Part shown: positions 9,422 to 20,500 of the stretch, piece by piece
How the letters are laid out: every line of letters starts with the position of its first letter
Numbering within the stretch: the first letter of the stretch is position 1
Assembly: GCA_024222485.1 (NCBI GenBank)
Contig: JAAEPJ010000141.1
Location: 62,001-126,000 of the forward strand
From: a bacterium
GTDB lineage: Bacteria > RUG730 > JAAEPJ01
Direction: 5' to 3'
DNA: 64,000 nucleotides
Program-made: the position numbers and the translations under genes
The notes under the pieces: model-generated
What the model saw: the letters and a program-made list of their open reading frames with translations, nothing else
Databases searched by the model: none
Told to the model about the DNA's origin: nothing

Positions 9422-10453
9422 TTAGCTATCTGTTTTTAATTTCTTTAACTCTATTTTTAAATATTTAATTGTTTTATAAATCTCTGGGAGCTTTCTTGTT
9501 AAGACATGTAAATGATTAGCTTCTTTTTGTTTTGTGGCAGGAAACCCAGAAACAATCTGTTCACTTTTGATTGGTTTCGTAACCCCTGATTTAGCGGCAA
9601 CAACTACATGATCACCAAGACTAATATGTCCGTTAATTCCCACTTGCCCTGCTAAGGTTACATAATTTCCAATGATAGTACTCCCAGCAATTCCTACCTG
9701 CGCACAAATAATACAGTGTTTTCCGATTTCAACATTGTGTGCAATTTGTACAAGGTTATCTATTTTAGTGCCATCACCAATAACTGTTGAACCAACGGTC
9801 GCACGGTCAATAGTAGAGTTTGCTCCTATTTCGACATTACTGCCTATTATTACGCCACCAATCTGTGGAACTTTAATATGTTCCCCCTTGGCAAATAAAA
9901 AGCCAAAACCATCGGAACCTATTGTAACATTGGAGTGCAAGATGACCGATTTTCCCACCTGAACATTTTCTCTCACTGTGACATTGGGATAGATTAAACA
10001 GTTTTCACCAATTGTAGAGTTTTTGCCGATAAAAGTATTTGCCATTATTTGAACATTATTAGCAATTACTACGGAATCTTCGATAACGACATTATCTTGA
10101 ATATACACATTGTTACCGATTTTGGCTGTTTTAGCGATAGAAGTTTTTTTCGAGATTCCCGTTTTAACTTTTTTATTCTCCTTAACCCATTGACGCAAAA
10201 TCATTGTAAAAACATAGACGGGAGATTTAACCTGTATCATCGTTGCTGTGGAAGCCATAAGTTTTTCTTCTTCCGGAATAATAACGATAGATGCTTTAGT
10301 ATTTTTTACTAAATAGTAATACTTTGATTCTGAAACATACGCCAAATCTCCTGCTTGGGCATCTTTAATACTGTTAATTCTTGAAATGCTAGCATTTTCA
10401 TCACCTATAATTTTGCCATTAAATTTTTTAGCTATCTGTTTTGCTGTGATCAT
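9422..10453 (-). CDS. lpxD: UDP-3-O-(3-hydroxyacyl)glucosamine N-acyltransferase
   Basis: This is the third enzyme of lipid A synthesis, transferring a 3-hydroxyacyl chain from ACP to the 2-amino group. The N-terminal uridine-binding domain (about residues 1-100) is followed by many hexapeptide repeats that build a left-handed beta-helix. The catalytic histidine sits in the conserved QIAHNVEIG stretch. The frame is open 16 codons further upstream, but the ATG ending at 10453 has AAGGAG at the right distance and yields [11 protein letters not shown], the usual LpxD N-terminus, so 343 residues are called. It lies between skp and lpxC-fabZ in the envelope operon. Confidence 0.95.
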   Translation of the reverse strand: MITAKQIAKKFNGKIIGDENASISRINSIKDAQAGDLAYVSESKYYYLVKNTKASIVIIPEEEKLMASTATMIQVKSPVYVFTMILRQWVKENKKVKTGISKKTSIAKTAKIGNNVYIQDNVVIEDSVVIANNVQIMANTFIGKNSTIGENCLIYPNVTVRENVQVGKSVILHSNVTIGSDGFGFLFAKGEHIKVPQIGGVIIGSNVEIGANSTIDRATVGSTVIGDGTKIDNLVQIAHNVEIGKHCIICAQVGIAGSTIIGNYVTLAGQVGINGHISLGDHVVVAAKSGVTKPIKSEQIVSGFPATKQKEANHLHVLTRKLPEIYKTIKYLKIELKKLKTDS

Positions 10454-10497
10454 TCTATGCTCCTTAATAATATCCGTTGTTTTATAGCTGAATGCTG

Positions 10498-10992
10498 TCA
10501 AAGTTTATTGATTTCTGAGATTACAAACTCTGTAATATCTTTTGTTTTTTTAGCGTATATTAAATCTTTTTTTCTGAGAATAATATCATAATCAAATTTT
10601 TGAGCAATGAGACTAATTTTATCATATATTTCGCCATATAAGTTATGTAAATAATTATCTTCCGTCTGTTTGATGACGGCTTCTTCGCGGTGCTTGAATG
10701 TCACTAATAGCTCTTTATTACTCGCAATCTCTTTTAAAGTTTGGGTAGAAGAATTTTTTTCATACTCATCTTCTAAAGTTGCAATCTGTTCTTTTAGTTT
10801 GCTTAGATCTTTTTTTAGCTTATCTTTTCTGGCAATAATTTGTCGGTCTGCCTCTTTTTTTTCTTTGAAATTTTCAAAAATTTTTGGCATATCTACTGTT
10901 GCAATTTTTAAACTTTTTGCCTGTAAATGATAAAGAGAACAGATAAGAAAAAATAGAAAAAACAGAGGAAATATTTTTACTTTTATAGCCAT
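10498..10992 (-). CDS. skp: OmpH/Skp family periplasmic chaperone
   Basis: This is a 164-residue protein with a cleavable signal peptide (hydrophobic residues 8-22, then LQAKS). The mature part begins with a short beta strand ([14 protein letters not shown]) and continues as a long charged coiled coil (about residues 40-125), the tentacle architecture of Skp trimers that hold unfolded outer-membrane proteins. The position directly between bamA and lpxD is the classic location. AAGGAG precedes the ATG. Confidence 0.9.
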   Translation of the reverse strand: MAIKVKIFPLFFLFFLICSLYHLQAKSLKIATVDMPKIFENFKEKKEADRQIIARKDKLKKDLSKLKEQIATLEDEYEKNSSTQTLKEIASNKELLVTFKHREEAVIKQTEDNYLHNLYGEIYDKISLIAQKFDYDIILRKKDLIYAKKTKDITEFVISEINKL

Positions 10993-11019
10993 AGAGGTCT
11001 CCTTCTAGGTTAAAGAATA

Positions 11020-13311
11020 TTAGAATAGTTGTCCAATAGTAAAATAAAATTGAGCTTTTCTTTCTCCATCTGGTTTTCCTCCACCATATCCCCAGTCAAA
11101 TCGAATAGGAAATGCTGGAGTCGTAAAACGAATGCCCAAGCCAAAACCTGCTTTCATTTGATATTCTCCTCTGCCAATCTCTAATGTTACATCTCCTCCA
11201 TCTTTCCAAGCACCACCTACATCACAAAAAAGAGCACCTTGTAGAATGGTTGTTTTTTTCTCTTGGTAAAGGGGGAACTTATATTCAATGTTATAGACAA
11301 ATTTATATCTGCCACCATCTTCAGGACCAATATCTCCTCTATAATCATAACCTCTTACACTTTCAGAACCACCTATAAAAAATTTTTCATAAATGGGGGA
11401 GTTTCCTGAAGGATAAAAATGGTTAATCATGGCAGTTTCAGCATTAATTGCTAAAACAAATTTCCAAAACAGAGGGAAAAATTTACTATATTCTAAAGAA
11501 TTTTTAACAAAGTTATTATCCCCACCCAAAATATCCGTGCCTGCAAGCTTGGTTTTAATGCGTGCATAAGAACCACTTTGAGTATAGAAAACATTATTGC
11601 GTGTATCCCGTGATAATGAAAGTGAGATGCTGCTCGTGTCTTGATAGCCCTTATCTTGTTCTTCGATTAGCTCTAAGTGATTAGTATCTGTATCAGCGTC
11701 TACATTATAAACCCTAACACGATCAAAGCCATATCCAATATTGGCTCGATAGTTTTCCCAGAATCTGCGACCAAACCTGATTGAGCCCCCCTTATGTTCT
11801 TCAGAATAAATATCTGTTGAAGTTCCATCTGAGTCATTTTTATAAACATAGTCTCGTTCTCTATTTATATCAAAAATATCTACCCCTAATGAAATGAAAC
11901 TACCAAAAAAATATGGCTCTGTGAAACTTATTTGGTAGTTTTGTTTTGTTTTACCAAACTCCCATAATAAGCTTAATTTTTGGCCACGACCAAGTAAGTT
12001 TTTTTTCGTAAACTGTAAGTTCCCTATCAATCCATCTTCTGAGCTATAACCAGCTCCGATAGAAGCCATGCCCGTTGGTTGCTCTTCTACATTAAAGTTT
12101 AAGTCTACTGTCTTCTCATCAATTTGATCAAGGTCTATCTGGATGTCTTTGAAAAAACCTAAATTAAAAATTCGTTCTTGCGTACGCTGAACTTTTTTTA
12201 CATTAAACGGTTCATTTTCTTTGATTATAAATTCCCGTCTAATAACATAATCTTTAGTAATATCGTTGCCATTAATAAAGATTTTATCGATATAGATAAC
12301 TTGATTTTCGATAATATTAATTTTTAACAAGACAGCATTTGGTTTTTGATAAATAAGTTCAGGGAGAATTTGAGCTTGGATATATCCTCTTTCTGCATAC
12401 TTACTACGAATATGTATGAGAGATTCTTCATACTCTGACTGTTTAAAATTTTTATAATTACAAATACTTAAACCTTCCAAAAGCTCTAAATCGGTAAAAA
12501 CTGTATTGGCAGAAAATTGAATATTTTTAATATAATACTCTGGACCTTCTTTAATTTCTAATTTTAGAGTCATCTTCTCCGCTTGTTCATCTAGTTTTCT
12601 ATGAATCTCAAGAACCTCAATATTTAAGTATCCTTTTTCTTTGTAAAGTTGTTTTACTTGTTGGATGCCTACGCGGTATTTATCCTCTTTAAAAATTTTT
12701 TTACGTTTTAACCCAAGCTTTTTAAGAATTTTTTTTGTTTTTATGTTTGTATTTCCTTGAAGTATAATCTTAGCAATTTTAACTTGTTTACCCTCGCTAA
12801 TATAAAAAGTAATAGCTATTTTATTGGTTTGTTCATCCAGTTTTGTGAGGGAATCAATCTTCATATTAGAGTAGCCAAGTTCTTGGTAAAAGTTTTGAAT
12901 ATCTTTTTTAGCTTTAGAAAGGGTAAAATTATCAAAAGCTTCTTTTTTTCTCATATCAATTTTAGCTAGGATTTTACGGCGTTTAATATTGTCATTACCT
13001 TCAAAGTGAATTGCTTCAATCATAGGTTTTTCTTGCACAGTATAGGTAACTAATAATCCTTTAGTAAAATCTGAAACATCAACTTCGGCATCTAAGAAAT
13101 AGCCTGTCGCTAAAATTGCCCGGAGATCTTTATTTATACTAGGCTGGGTAACAGGTTTTTTATTTTTAGTTGTCAATACATCTTTAATGACCCCTGCTTT
13201 AAAATTTTTCATCCCTTCAATTTGAATTTTTTTTACAAGATTTTTTTGTCCAGCAAAAAGCCAAGTCCCCATTATGAATATTAATAGTAATATTGTATAT
13301 ATTTTTTTCAT
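11020..13311 (-). CDS. bamA: outer-membrane protein assembly factor BamA
   Basis: This 763-residue Omp85-family protein has a signal peptide (to about residue 21). Five successive POTRA domains occupy roughly residues 25-415, and a C-terminal 16-strand barrel ends in a phenylalanine (YFTIGQLF), the usual outer-membrane signature. The strongly conserved barrel segment GGSESVRGYDYRGDIGP is present. BamA inserts beta-barrel proteins into the outer membrane. It is the first gene of the minus-strand operon bamA-skp-lpxD-lpxC/fabZ, with GAAGGAAAA ahead of the ATG. No BamD-like gene is visible nearby. Confidence 0.96.
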   Translation of the reverse strand: MKKIYTILLLIFIMGTWLFAGQKNLVKKIQIEGMKNFKAGVIKDVLTTKNKKPVTQPSINKDLRAILATGYFLDAEVDVSDFTKGLLVTYTVQEKPMIEAIHFEGNDNIKRRKILAKIDMRKKEAFDNFTLSKAKKDIQNFYQELGYSNMKIDSLTKLDEQTNKIAITFYISEGKQVKIAKIILQGNTNIKTKKILKKLGLKRKKIFKEDKYRVGIQQVKQLYKEKGYLNIEVLEIHRKLDEQAEKMTLKLEIKEGPEYYIKNIQFSANTVFTDLELLEGLSICNYKNFKQSEYEESLIHIRSKYAERGYIQAQILPELIYQKPNAVLLKINIIENQVIYIDKIFINGNDITKDYVIRREFIIKENEPFNVKKVQRTQERIFNLGFFKDIQIDLDQIDEKTVDLNFNVEEQPTGMASIGAGYSSEDGLIGNLQFTKKNLLGRGQKLSLLWEFGKTKQNYQISFTEPYFFGSFISLGVDIFDINRERDYVYKNDSDGTSTDIYSEEHKGGSIRFGRRFWENYRANIGYGFDRVRVYNVDADTDTNHLELIEEQDKGYQDTSSISLSLSRDTRNNVFYTQSGSYARIKTKLAGTDILGGDNNFVKNSLEYSKFFPLFWKFVLAINAETAMINHFYPSGNSPIYEKFFIGGSESVRGYDYRGDIGPEDGGRYKFVYNIEYKFPLYQEKKTTILQGALFCDVGGAWKDGGDVTLEIGRGEYQMKAGFGLGIRFTTPAFPIRFDWGYGGGKPDGERKAQFYFTIGQLF

Positions 13312-13553
13312 GCATTTTCCTTCGATACTTTAATATTTTAAGAGCTTTTTAAGATATAAATAACTTAATAATCAGGTGTTTAGCTGATAGAAGTCATTAG
13401 TGAAAAACTTGAAAATAGTTTATATTATAAAAATCAATCCTGATATTTTATTTTTTTTAGCCCGAATAGTCCATTGATATTTACAAAAAAGTGGTAGCCT
13501 AATCACCTAGAAATAGCTAAAATAAATAAATTTTTATGATTAAAGGTTCTTCT

Positions 13554-14552
13554 ATGAAAAAAAAGCATTCTTTAAAAATTATTTTTGGTATTTTAATAAG
13601 TTTATTATTCCTTTGGTTTGTGTTTAGGAAAATAGACTTTTTAGAAGTTTTGATTCATCTTAAAAATTTAAAAATCAGCTGGCTAATCGTCTTTATTATT
13701 ATTTTTCTTTTTAACTTTGCTTTGAAAGGTATTCGTTGGAGTGCATTAACAGTTGATAAGTATAAAAATACTTTGCTTTTTACTCGCTCTTTTATAACAG
13801 GAATGATGCTTAATAACTTACTCCCTTTAAGAATGGGGGATTTGATTCGTGCCTACCTTGTCAGTAAAAGACTAAATCTTAAAAAAAGTACTATGTTTGG
13901 TACTGTTGTGATTGAACGATTTTTTGATATCTTATCTTTATTTATTTTACTTTCGCTGTTTATTGTGATAGCGGACTTTGAAATTTCTGATTTTATTAGG
14001 AATATTGCGAAAGCTGGTATTATTGTTGGGCTTTCTGGGTTTATTTTCTTAATTATTCTTAGTAGGAAAAAAACACGGATACTCGAAAAAATAGATTCTT
14101 TGCATAATATAAATTTTTTTAAAAAAATAACAGGTTTCATTGATTCTGTAATCGAAGGATTTGATGTCTTAAATCATAATCACCATATTGTTGGAGTGGC
14201 TTTTTTGTCGCTTTTAGTTTGGTTGTTTGAAGCTTTTTCTTTTATGATGATTGGCTTAGCTTTTGGTTTAGAACTTAACCTTTTTGCTTATATTTTTTTG
14301 ATGATTAGTGTTTGTCTTGGGACTCTGATTCCTTCTGGCCCTGGCTATGTTGGTGTTTTTGAAGGGGCAACAATTGGAGTCCTTGCACTGTTTGGGATAG
14401 AGAAAGAAATTGCTTTAGCTTATGCGATAGTTTTGCATACTATTCAAATTATTGTTGTTACCTTAGCGGGGATTGTTTGTGCAGCTAAAGAAGGCTGGAG
14501 CATGAAAGACTTAGGTGAAATTAAAGGTAAATCAGTTCAGGAGTTAAAATGA
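13554..14552 (+). CDS. flippase-like / lysylphosphatidylglycerol synthase TM-region family membrane protein
   Basis: This is a polytopic inner-membrane protein (about 332 residues, 7-8 helices) of the UPF0104/AglD2 family. Signatures include GMMLNNLLPLRMGDLIRAYLVSK and ERFFDILSLF in the first half and the glycine-rich SGPGYVGVFEGATIGVLALFG near the C-terminus. Members transport or flip lipid-linked intermediates or are the membrane part of MprF. The ATG at 13554 is preferred over the in-frame ATG at 13536 because AAAGGT lies 6 bases before it. The last codons overlap ugd (ATGA-type overlap), which suggests a link to surface polysaccharide or lipid modification. Confidence 0.8.
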   Translation: MKKKHSLKIIFGILISLLFLWFVFRKIDFLEVLIHLKNLKISWLIVFIIIFLFNFALKGIRWSALTVDKYKNTLLFTRSFITGMMLNNLLPLRMGDLIRAYLVSKRLNLKKSTMFGTVVIERFFDILSLFILLSLFIVIADFEISDFIRNIAKAGIIVGLSGFIFLIILSRKKTRILEKIDSLHNINFFKKITGFIDSVIEGFDVLNHNHHIVGVAFLSLLVWLFEAFSFMMIGLAFGLELNLFAYIFLMISVCLGTLIPSGPGYVGVFEGATIGVLALFGIEKEIALAYAIVLHTIQIIVVTLAGIVCAAKEGWSMKDLGEIKGKSVQELK

Positions 14553-15832
14553 AAATTACTGTAATAGGAGTGGGCTATGTTGGTTTAACGACAGGTGTTT
14601 GTTTAGCAGAGATTGGTAATGATGTTTTATGTGTGGATAAAGATAAGATTAAGATTGTAGACCTTAAACAAGGAAAAATTCCTATTTATGAGCCAGGTTT
14701 AGCTGATAAAACACTGAAAAATTACCAAAATAAAAAATTAAATTTTTCCACCTCTATTAAGGAGGGGATTGATTTTGCTGATGTTATTTTTATTGCCGTT
14801 GGCACACCGGCGAAATATACAGGTGAAGCTGATTTAACAAGTGTTGAAACTGTCGTTGTTGATATTGCAAAAAAAATGACGACTTATAAAATTATTGTCA
14901 GTAAAAGTACTGTTCCTGTTGAAACTGGTAAAAAAATACAGGAGACTATTAGGCTGTATAATAGAACGACTGATTTTGATATTGTATCTAATCCAGAATT
15001 TTTGCGAGAAGGGTCTGCTGTTTCCGATTTCTTGAATCCATATAGGATAGTTTTAGGTGTTAATAGCCAAAAAGCAAAAGATGCCATGCTTGAAGTTTAC
15101 CAAAATATTGATGCTCCAAAAATTATTACAGACATTGAAAGTGCAGAACTCATTAAACACGCTTCTAACTCATTTTTAGCACTGAAAATCTCTTATGCTA
15201 ATGCCTTATCCAGAATCTGTGAAAAGGTTGGTGCTGATATTGAGTTTGTTACCCAAGGTATGGGGTATGACTCAAGAATTGGTAAAGATTTTTTAAATGC
15301 TGGTGTGGGATTTGGCGGTAGTTGTTTTCCTAAAGATTTAGCAGCATTTATTGATATATCTAACAATTGTGGTTATAATTTTCAGCTTTTAAAAGAAGTT
15401 CAAAAGATTAATGATGATCAGAAACAAAGTTTTATTGATAAAATAAAAGAAATTGTTTGGAATCTTAAGGGTAAAAAATTTGCAGTACTCGGCTTATCTT
15501 TTAAGCCAAACACGGATGATATGCGTGAAGCTCCATCTCTAGATATTATTGACTCCCTTTTAAAAGAAGGGGCAATTGTTACAGCCTTTGATCCTGTCGC
15601 AACCAAGAATGCTAAAGCGATTTTAGGAGATGCTATAACTTATGCTGAAACTATTGTTGATGCGACAAAAGGTGCGGATGCTGTTATTATTTTAACTGAA
15701 TGGGCTGACTTTAAAAATATTGATGTAGCCAATTTAAAATTAAAAACACCTATTATTATTGATGGTCGTAATATTTTTGATCCCTTAGAGATGAAGAAAA
15801 AAGGTTATATTTATAAGGGCATTGGTCGATGA
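14549..15832 (+). CDS. ugd: UDP-glucose 6-dehydrogenase
   Basis: This 427-residue UDP-glucose/GDP-mannose dehydrogenase makes UDP-glucuronate from UDP-glucose with two rounds of NAD reduction. The Rossmann motif GVGYVG is at residues 7-12, SKSTVPVETG at 119-127, NPEFLREGSAV near 148-158, the catalytic C259 in GFGGSCFPKDL, and GLSFKPNTDDMREAPS in the C-terminal domain. It overlaps both neighbours by four bases, so translation is probably coupled. UDP-glucuronate would feed surface polysaccharide or lipid glycosylation. Confidence 0.95.
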   Translation: MKITVIGVGYVGLTTGVCLAEIGNDVLCVDKDKIKIVDLKQGKIPIYEPGLADKTLKNYQNKKLNFSTSIKEGIDFADVIFIAVGTPAKYTGEADLTSVETVVVDIAKKMTTYKIIVSKSTVPVETGKKIQETIRLYNRTTDFDIVSNPEFLREGSAVSDFLNPYRIVLGVNSQKAKDAMLEVYQNIDAPKIITDIESAELIKHASNSFLALKISYANALSRICEKVGADIEFVTQGMGYDSRIGKDFLNAGVGFGGSCFPKDLAAFIDISNNCGYNFQLLKEVQKINDDQKQSFIDKIKEIVWNLKGKKFAVLGLSFKPNTDDMREAPSLDIIDSLLKEGAIVTAFDPVATKNAKAILGDAITYAETIVDATKGADAVIILTEWADFKNIDVANLKLKTPIIIDGRNIFDPLEMKKKGYIYKGIGR

Positions 15833-16527
15833 TTATCGAAGGAGCTAAAGATATTTTAGAGGTTTTTAAGTCGCATCCTGAGTATAGTTTAAAATTTCTT
15901 TGGCATAGAAAAGCATTGGATAATTTTTATTTTAAAGACATTGAAAAAATTGCAAATCTAAGAGGGACAGTTACTCAGTTGACGGATCGTGAGTTTAAAG
16001 GTTTAAGAAAGACCGTCCATTCACAAGGCATGTTTTTAGTTTTAAATATACCACAATACACTTTAGCTGATATTATAAAAAAAGAATTTATTGTTTTTTT
16101 GAATGGGATTCAAGACCCGGGAAATCTTGGTGCTATTATTCGTTCTGCTGCTCTTTTAGGTGTTGAGGCTATTGTCACTGATTCTGCCTGTGTTCGGTTG
16201 AATAATCCTAAAGTCTTACGGGCTTCCAAAGGGTATTTTTGTGACATTCCAATCGTAGAAAATATAGAGATTCGTGATTTGACTGAATTTGAACTGGTTG
16301 CGGCAGATACTGATTTAGATCAAAGCCAGTCATTGTTTTTAGAAAATATAGAGTTTCAAAAACCTTTATGTCTTGTGTTTGGTAGTGAAGGGCAGGGGGT
16401 AAGTGTGAAAACGGATAAAAAAATTTATATTCCTATGGCTAAGCAAGGTGGCTCATTGAATGTTGCGATAGCAGCAGGGATAATATTGTTTGAGGTAAGC
16501 AAAAAATGGAGATTAAACAAAAATTAG
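15829..16527 (+). CDS. SpoU/TrmH family RNA 2'-O-methyltransferase
   Basis: This 232-residue SPOUT-fold methyltransferase has the three family motifs: NGIQDPGNLGAIIRSAALLG (motif 1), LVFGSEGQGVS (motif 2) and IPMAKQGGSLNVAIAAGI (motif 3), which together form the trefoil-knot SAM site. A short N-terminal substrate-binding domain (residues 1-85) resembles RlmB and TsnR-type rRNA methyltransferases, so 23S rRNA is the likely target. In motif 3 the usual glutamate before SLN is replaced (GGSLN). It overlaps ugd by 4 bases and pheS by 22 bases. Confidence 0.88.
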   Translation: MIIEGAKDILEVFKSHPEYSLKFLWHRKALDNFYFKDIEKIANLRGTVTQLTDREFKGLRKTVHSQGMFLVLNIPQYTLADIIKKEFIVFLNGIQDPGNLGAIIRSAALLGVEAIVTDSACVRLNNPKVLRASKGYFCDIPIVENIEIRDLTEFELVAADTDLDQSQSLFLENIEFQKPLCLVFGSEGQGVSVKTDKKIYIPMAKQGGSLNVAIAAGIILFEVSKKWRLNKN

Positions 16528-17537
16528 CTGATTTAGCTAGAACGATTGAAGAAGATATTGCCAAGACCAGTGATTTAGCAAGTATGGAAGACATACGGAT
16601 TAAACATTTTGGGAAAAAAAGTGAACTTTTAGAAATCCTTAAAAATATTAAAAATTATCAACCAGAAGAGCGACCTGTGATCGGACAGGTTGCCAATAAA
16701 ATTAAAAATATTTTAACGGAAAAGCTCAACAATAAAAAAATAAATTTTCAAGCAAAACAGCAGAAAGAATCCCTAGACTCTACTCTGGATGGGAACCCGT
16801 TTGTTCGGGGGAGTTTGCATCCCATTACAACTGTAAAGGCTCAAATAGTTAATATTTTTCAGAAACTAGGATTTGGAATATCTGAAGGTCCTGATATGGA
16901 AACAGATTACTATAATTTTACATCTTTAAATTTTCCTCATGATCACCCTGCACGAGATGAGCAAGATACATTTTTTTTGGATAAAAATGACAAAGATGAG
17001 AACAAGCCACTTTTGTTAAGAACTCATACATCACCTGTTCAGATAAGATATATGAAGGCGCATAAACCACCATTCCAAATTGTTGTTCCGGGTACGGTAT
17101 ATCGTTCAGATAGTGATGTTTCACATACTCCTATGTTTCATCAGGTTGAGGGGTTAGCCGTTGGTGAAAATATTACATTTGCTAATTTAAAGTGGATATT
17201 AAGTGAATTCCTCTATCAGATGTTTGGCTCAAGCATTGATATTCGGTTTAGGCCAAGTTTTTTTCCTTTTACTGAACCGAGTGTTGAAGTTGATATTAGT
17301 TGTGTGATTTGTGGAGGTACGGGGTGTCGTGTTTGTAAGAATAGTGGTTGGTTAGAAATTTTAGGTGCTGGAATGGTGCATCCTAATGTTTTTAAAAGTG
17401 CTGGATATGATCCTGAATACATCCAAGGGTTTGCCTTTGGCATGGGGGTTGAACGGGTTGCTATGCTAAAATATGAGATCAATGATATAAGGTTATTTTA
17501 TGAAAATGATTTAAGGTTTTTAAAACAGTTTCGTTAG
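16506..17537 (+). CDS. pheS: phenylalanyl-tRNA synthetase alpha subunit
   Basis: This 343-residue class II synthetase subunit has the usual PheS length. An N-terminal coiled coil (to about residue 95) is followed by the catalytic core: GFGISEGPDMETDYYNF, LLRTHTSPVQIRYM, PGTVYRSD (motif 2), the cysteine-rich CVICGGTGCRVC and GFAFGMGVERVAM (motif 3). The active enzyme is an alpha2-beta2 tetramer. The beta subunit gene pheT, usually directly downstream, is not here; tamB follows instead. Its start lies inside the methyltransferase gene, implying coupled expression. Confidence 0.96.
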   Translation: MEIKQKLADLARTIEEDIAKTSDLASMEDIRIKHFGKKSELLEILKNIKNYQPEERPVIGQVANKIKNILTEKLNNKKINFQAKQQKESLDSTLDGNPFVRGSLHPITTVKAQIVNIFQKLGFGISEGPDMETDYYNFTSLNFPHDHPARDEQDTFFLDKNDKDENKPLLLRTHTSPVQIRYMKAHKPPFQIVVPGTVYRSDSDVSHTPMFHQVEGLAVGENITFANLKWILSEFLYQMFGSSIDIRFRPSFFPFTEPSVEVDISCVICGGTGCRVCKNSGWLEILGAGMVHPNVFKSAGYDPEYIQGFAFGMGVERVAMLKYEINDIRLFYENDLRFLKQFR

Positions 17538-17583
17538 GTCGTTCAAATAGACACAGTAGATGAGCAACTTATAAGGAGAAAAC

Positions 17584-20500
17584 ATGAAGAGGTATTTTTT
17601 TCCTTGTTTTATATTGTTTTTTCTTTATTTTTATTATTGGGGAATTTCTGTATCCTTCTTTTTGCCAAAACTACCTGAAAAAATTGAAAAGTTAGTTTTT
17701 ATTAAGACTAATAAAAAAGTTATAATTGATAAAATATATTATAAATTTCCTAATATAGTTTCCGTTAAAAATATTTCTTTTCGAGAAGACCCAATCATAA
17801 AATCTGCACAATCTGTTGATTTTTCTATGAATTTATTTGCCTTGCCTGATTTCGAGGATAATTTTTTCTACAAAGCTAAGTTTTTTGACCTTCACTTAAA
17901 TAAAAATAATAAAATTATAGATATTCAGAAGCTCTATGCTTATAAAAAGCAGGATAAAGTAAAAATAAAAGCAAATTATGCTACTATTAGACTTTATCTT
18001 CAGTATAATTTGAAGCAAAAAGATGGTGATATTCAGCTAAAAATTTTAAATTTTAAAAAAGCTAAATTTATCAGCAAAAAAATCTTCAATCTACTGGAGT
18101 TTTTAGGGTGTGATACAAGACAATTAGAGCAATTTAAAGATGTAAAGGGTAAAATACTTTTTGATCTTTCAACCTCTTTTCAGTGGCCACTGGTTTCGTA
18201 TAAAGATTTATCTATTAACGGGCATATTATTACGGAAAAGCTTGGCTTTGACTTTAATAAGTATAATATCGAATATTTAACCTCTATATTAAGAATTAAA
18301 AATAGTCAGTATTCTCTTAAGAATGCTTATTTTAATATCAATGATACTTTTGTGCATTTTGATATAAATGGTAATAATATTTTTAAAAAACCAGAGAAAA
18401 TTAATGCTAATATTCAAGAATTTGATTTTAATAAGTTTATCAATTTATCTCCATTGATCCCGCATACCATTAAAAATAAGCCAAATATTTATTTAGCTTT
18501 TAAAGAGACACTAAAGGGTTATTCTGGAACTATTGAAAGTAGTAAATGTAGTGGAAATATCTATAATATTTTTTCTTATGATCTTGATCCTTTCGAGCTA
18601 TCTATTGAAGATAATATTCTTAAAATATCCAGGGTAAAGTTAAAATCGACGGAACTGGGAGCAGTAACTTTAGATGGCCAGTTTTCCAGTAAGTTTTATG
18701 AGCTTAGTTTAACTGTAAAAAAAGAGCTTATTTTAGATCAGTTAATGGCGAATTATCAGGCAATTGATAGTCTTAAAATTAAGAGCCTTGCTTTAAAGAT
18801 AGATAATAAAGATAAGAAAAAAATAACAATGACAGCGGATGCTAAATTATTATTAAGGACAGCATTGACTAAAGAAGTCCTTGAGCCTGTTTTTAGTATT
18901 CGGAAAAATGCTGATGAGGTAACTGTTAAATTAATTGATAAAAATCAGAAAATTTTAGATTTTAAGGGTAAAATTAAAAATAATTTATTACTTGTTAGTG
19001 CGGCGACAATTGATTTTTTTAATAATGGTAAGATCAAAACGGTGGGGAATATCCCGTTAACTATAAATGATAAATTTGAGCTGAGCTTAACGGGTAGCAA
19101 AATTTATCTTGGATTTATTAATGACTTTATACAAAAAGCGAACCTTAAAACAAATTTTAAAATAAGGTTGGAAGGTGCAATAAATAATCTTAAGATGGAT
19201 AGTGATATTGATATTTTTGGTAAAGGAGTTAAAGCTAATATTTTAGCAAAATATCAAAATAATAAACTTATTATCAAGCAGATCCTTATTGGTAAAATTT
19301 TAAAGGTTGATGGTTATTATGATCTGCAGAAAAATAAAATAAACTTTAAAAGTAAGTTAAATGGTATTAAAGTTTCTTTTTTTCTGAAAACGGCAAAAAG
19401 TTTTAATTTAATTTCAGATAAGCAATATCAGCTTTTTAAGCAACATTTAAAGAATCAAACAGTAAGAGGGAATATCAGCTTGAATAATAGGGGGCTTTTT
19501 ATAGATATTAAGCTGAGAGACAGAGAGCATAATCTAGTCATAAATTTTAAAGCAATTTGGCAAGATGGACATTTGAAAATTACAGAGCTTAAATTTTTTC
19601 AGAATAGGGAACTAAAAGGGTTATTTCAAGGAGAATTAACTAATCTGACAGGATATTTTGATAACTTAATTTTAGATAAAAAACAGTATTCATTTAAGCT
19701 TAACTTAAAAGATGAGCAACTTACTCTGAAGAATATTAAAGTTGATACCTTAACTTTCAATAAGCTAACAGCTAATTTAGAGATCAATAAACAGTTAAAG
19801 GTATCTAATATTATGCTTGATGATTTACTCTCAGGTGATCTTTTATTAAAACAGACACTATCAGGAATAATTAGGCTAAATAACTTTCCTTATAAAAAGA
19901 TAAACCTAACGACAGATATACAGGTTTCAGGAACATTAATCTCTCCTATTTTAAATACTAAAAACCTAAAAGTTGATTTTGATAATATGGAAATTAATAC
20001 AGACTTTGAGTATAAAAATAAAAGAATAACTTTTAACCAAGGTAAGCTATCAATAGGCAAGATGAAGAAGATTAATTTTAAAGGAAATATTATTGCTCGG
20101 AATAAATTTAATCTTTGGCTGACTTTAGATGATGTGTCTAGTACATTGTTAGATAAATTAAAGAAACAGTATAAAGAAGTGGAGCTATTTAAATATTTTA
20201 AAGCAGAGATGATCAATGGTCGTGTGTATCTGAGTAAAAATTATAATCAATATTATACCAGCCTTAATCTGAAGTTAAAAAAGGGTAGAATTTGGAAGTT
20301 TGATACGGATACTTTAACGCTTAAAGCAAGCTATGATCAGCATAAACTACAAATAATTTATGCCGAACTAAATAAGGCTAAAAGTGAGCTAAAGCTGACA
20401 GATAAAAGTTATTTTATTCCTAGAAATGGGCTTTTAAAGTTAGATTTTTATATGAAAGATTGGCAGATGTTTAATATTTATAAAGGTTTAGGTAGTGGTG

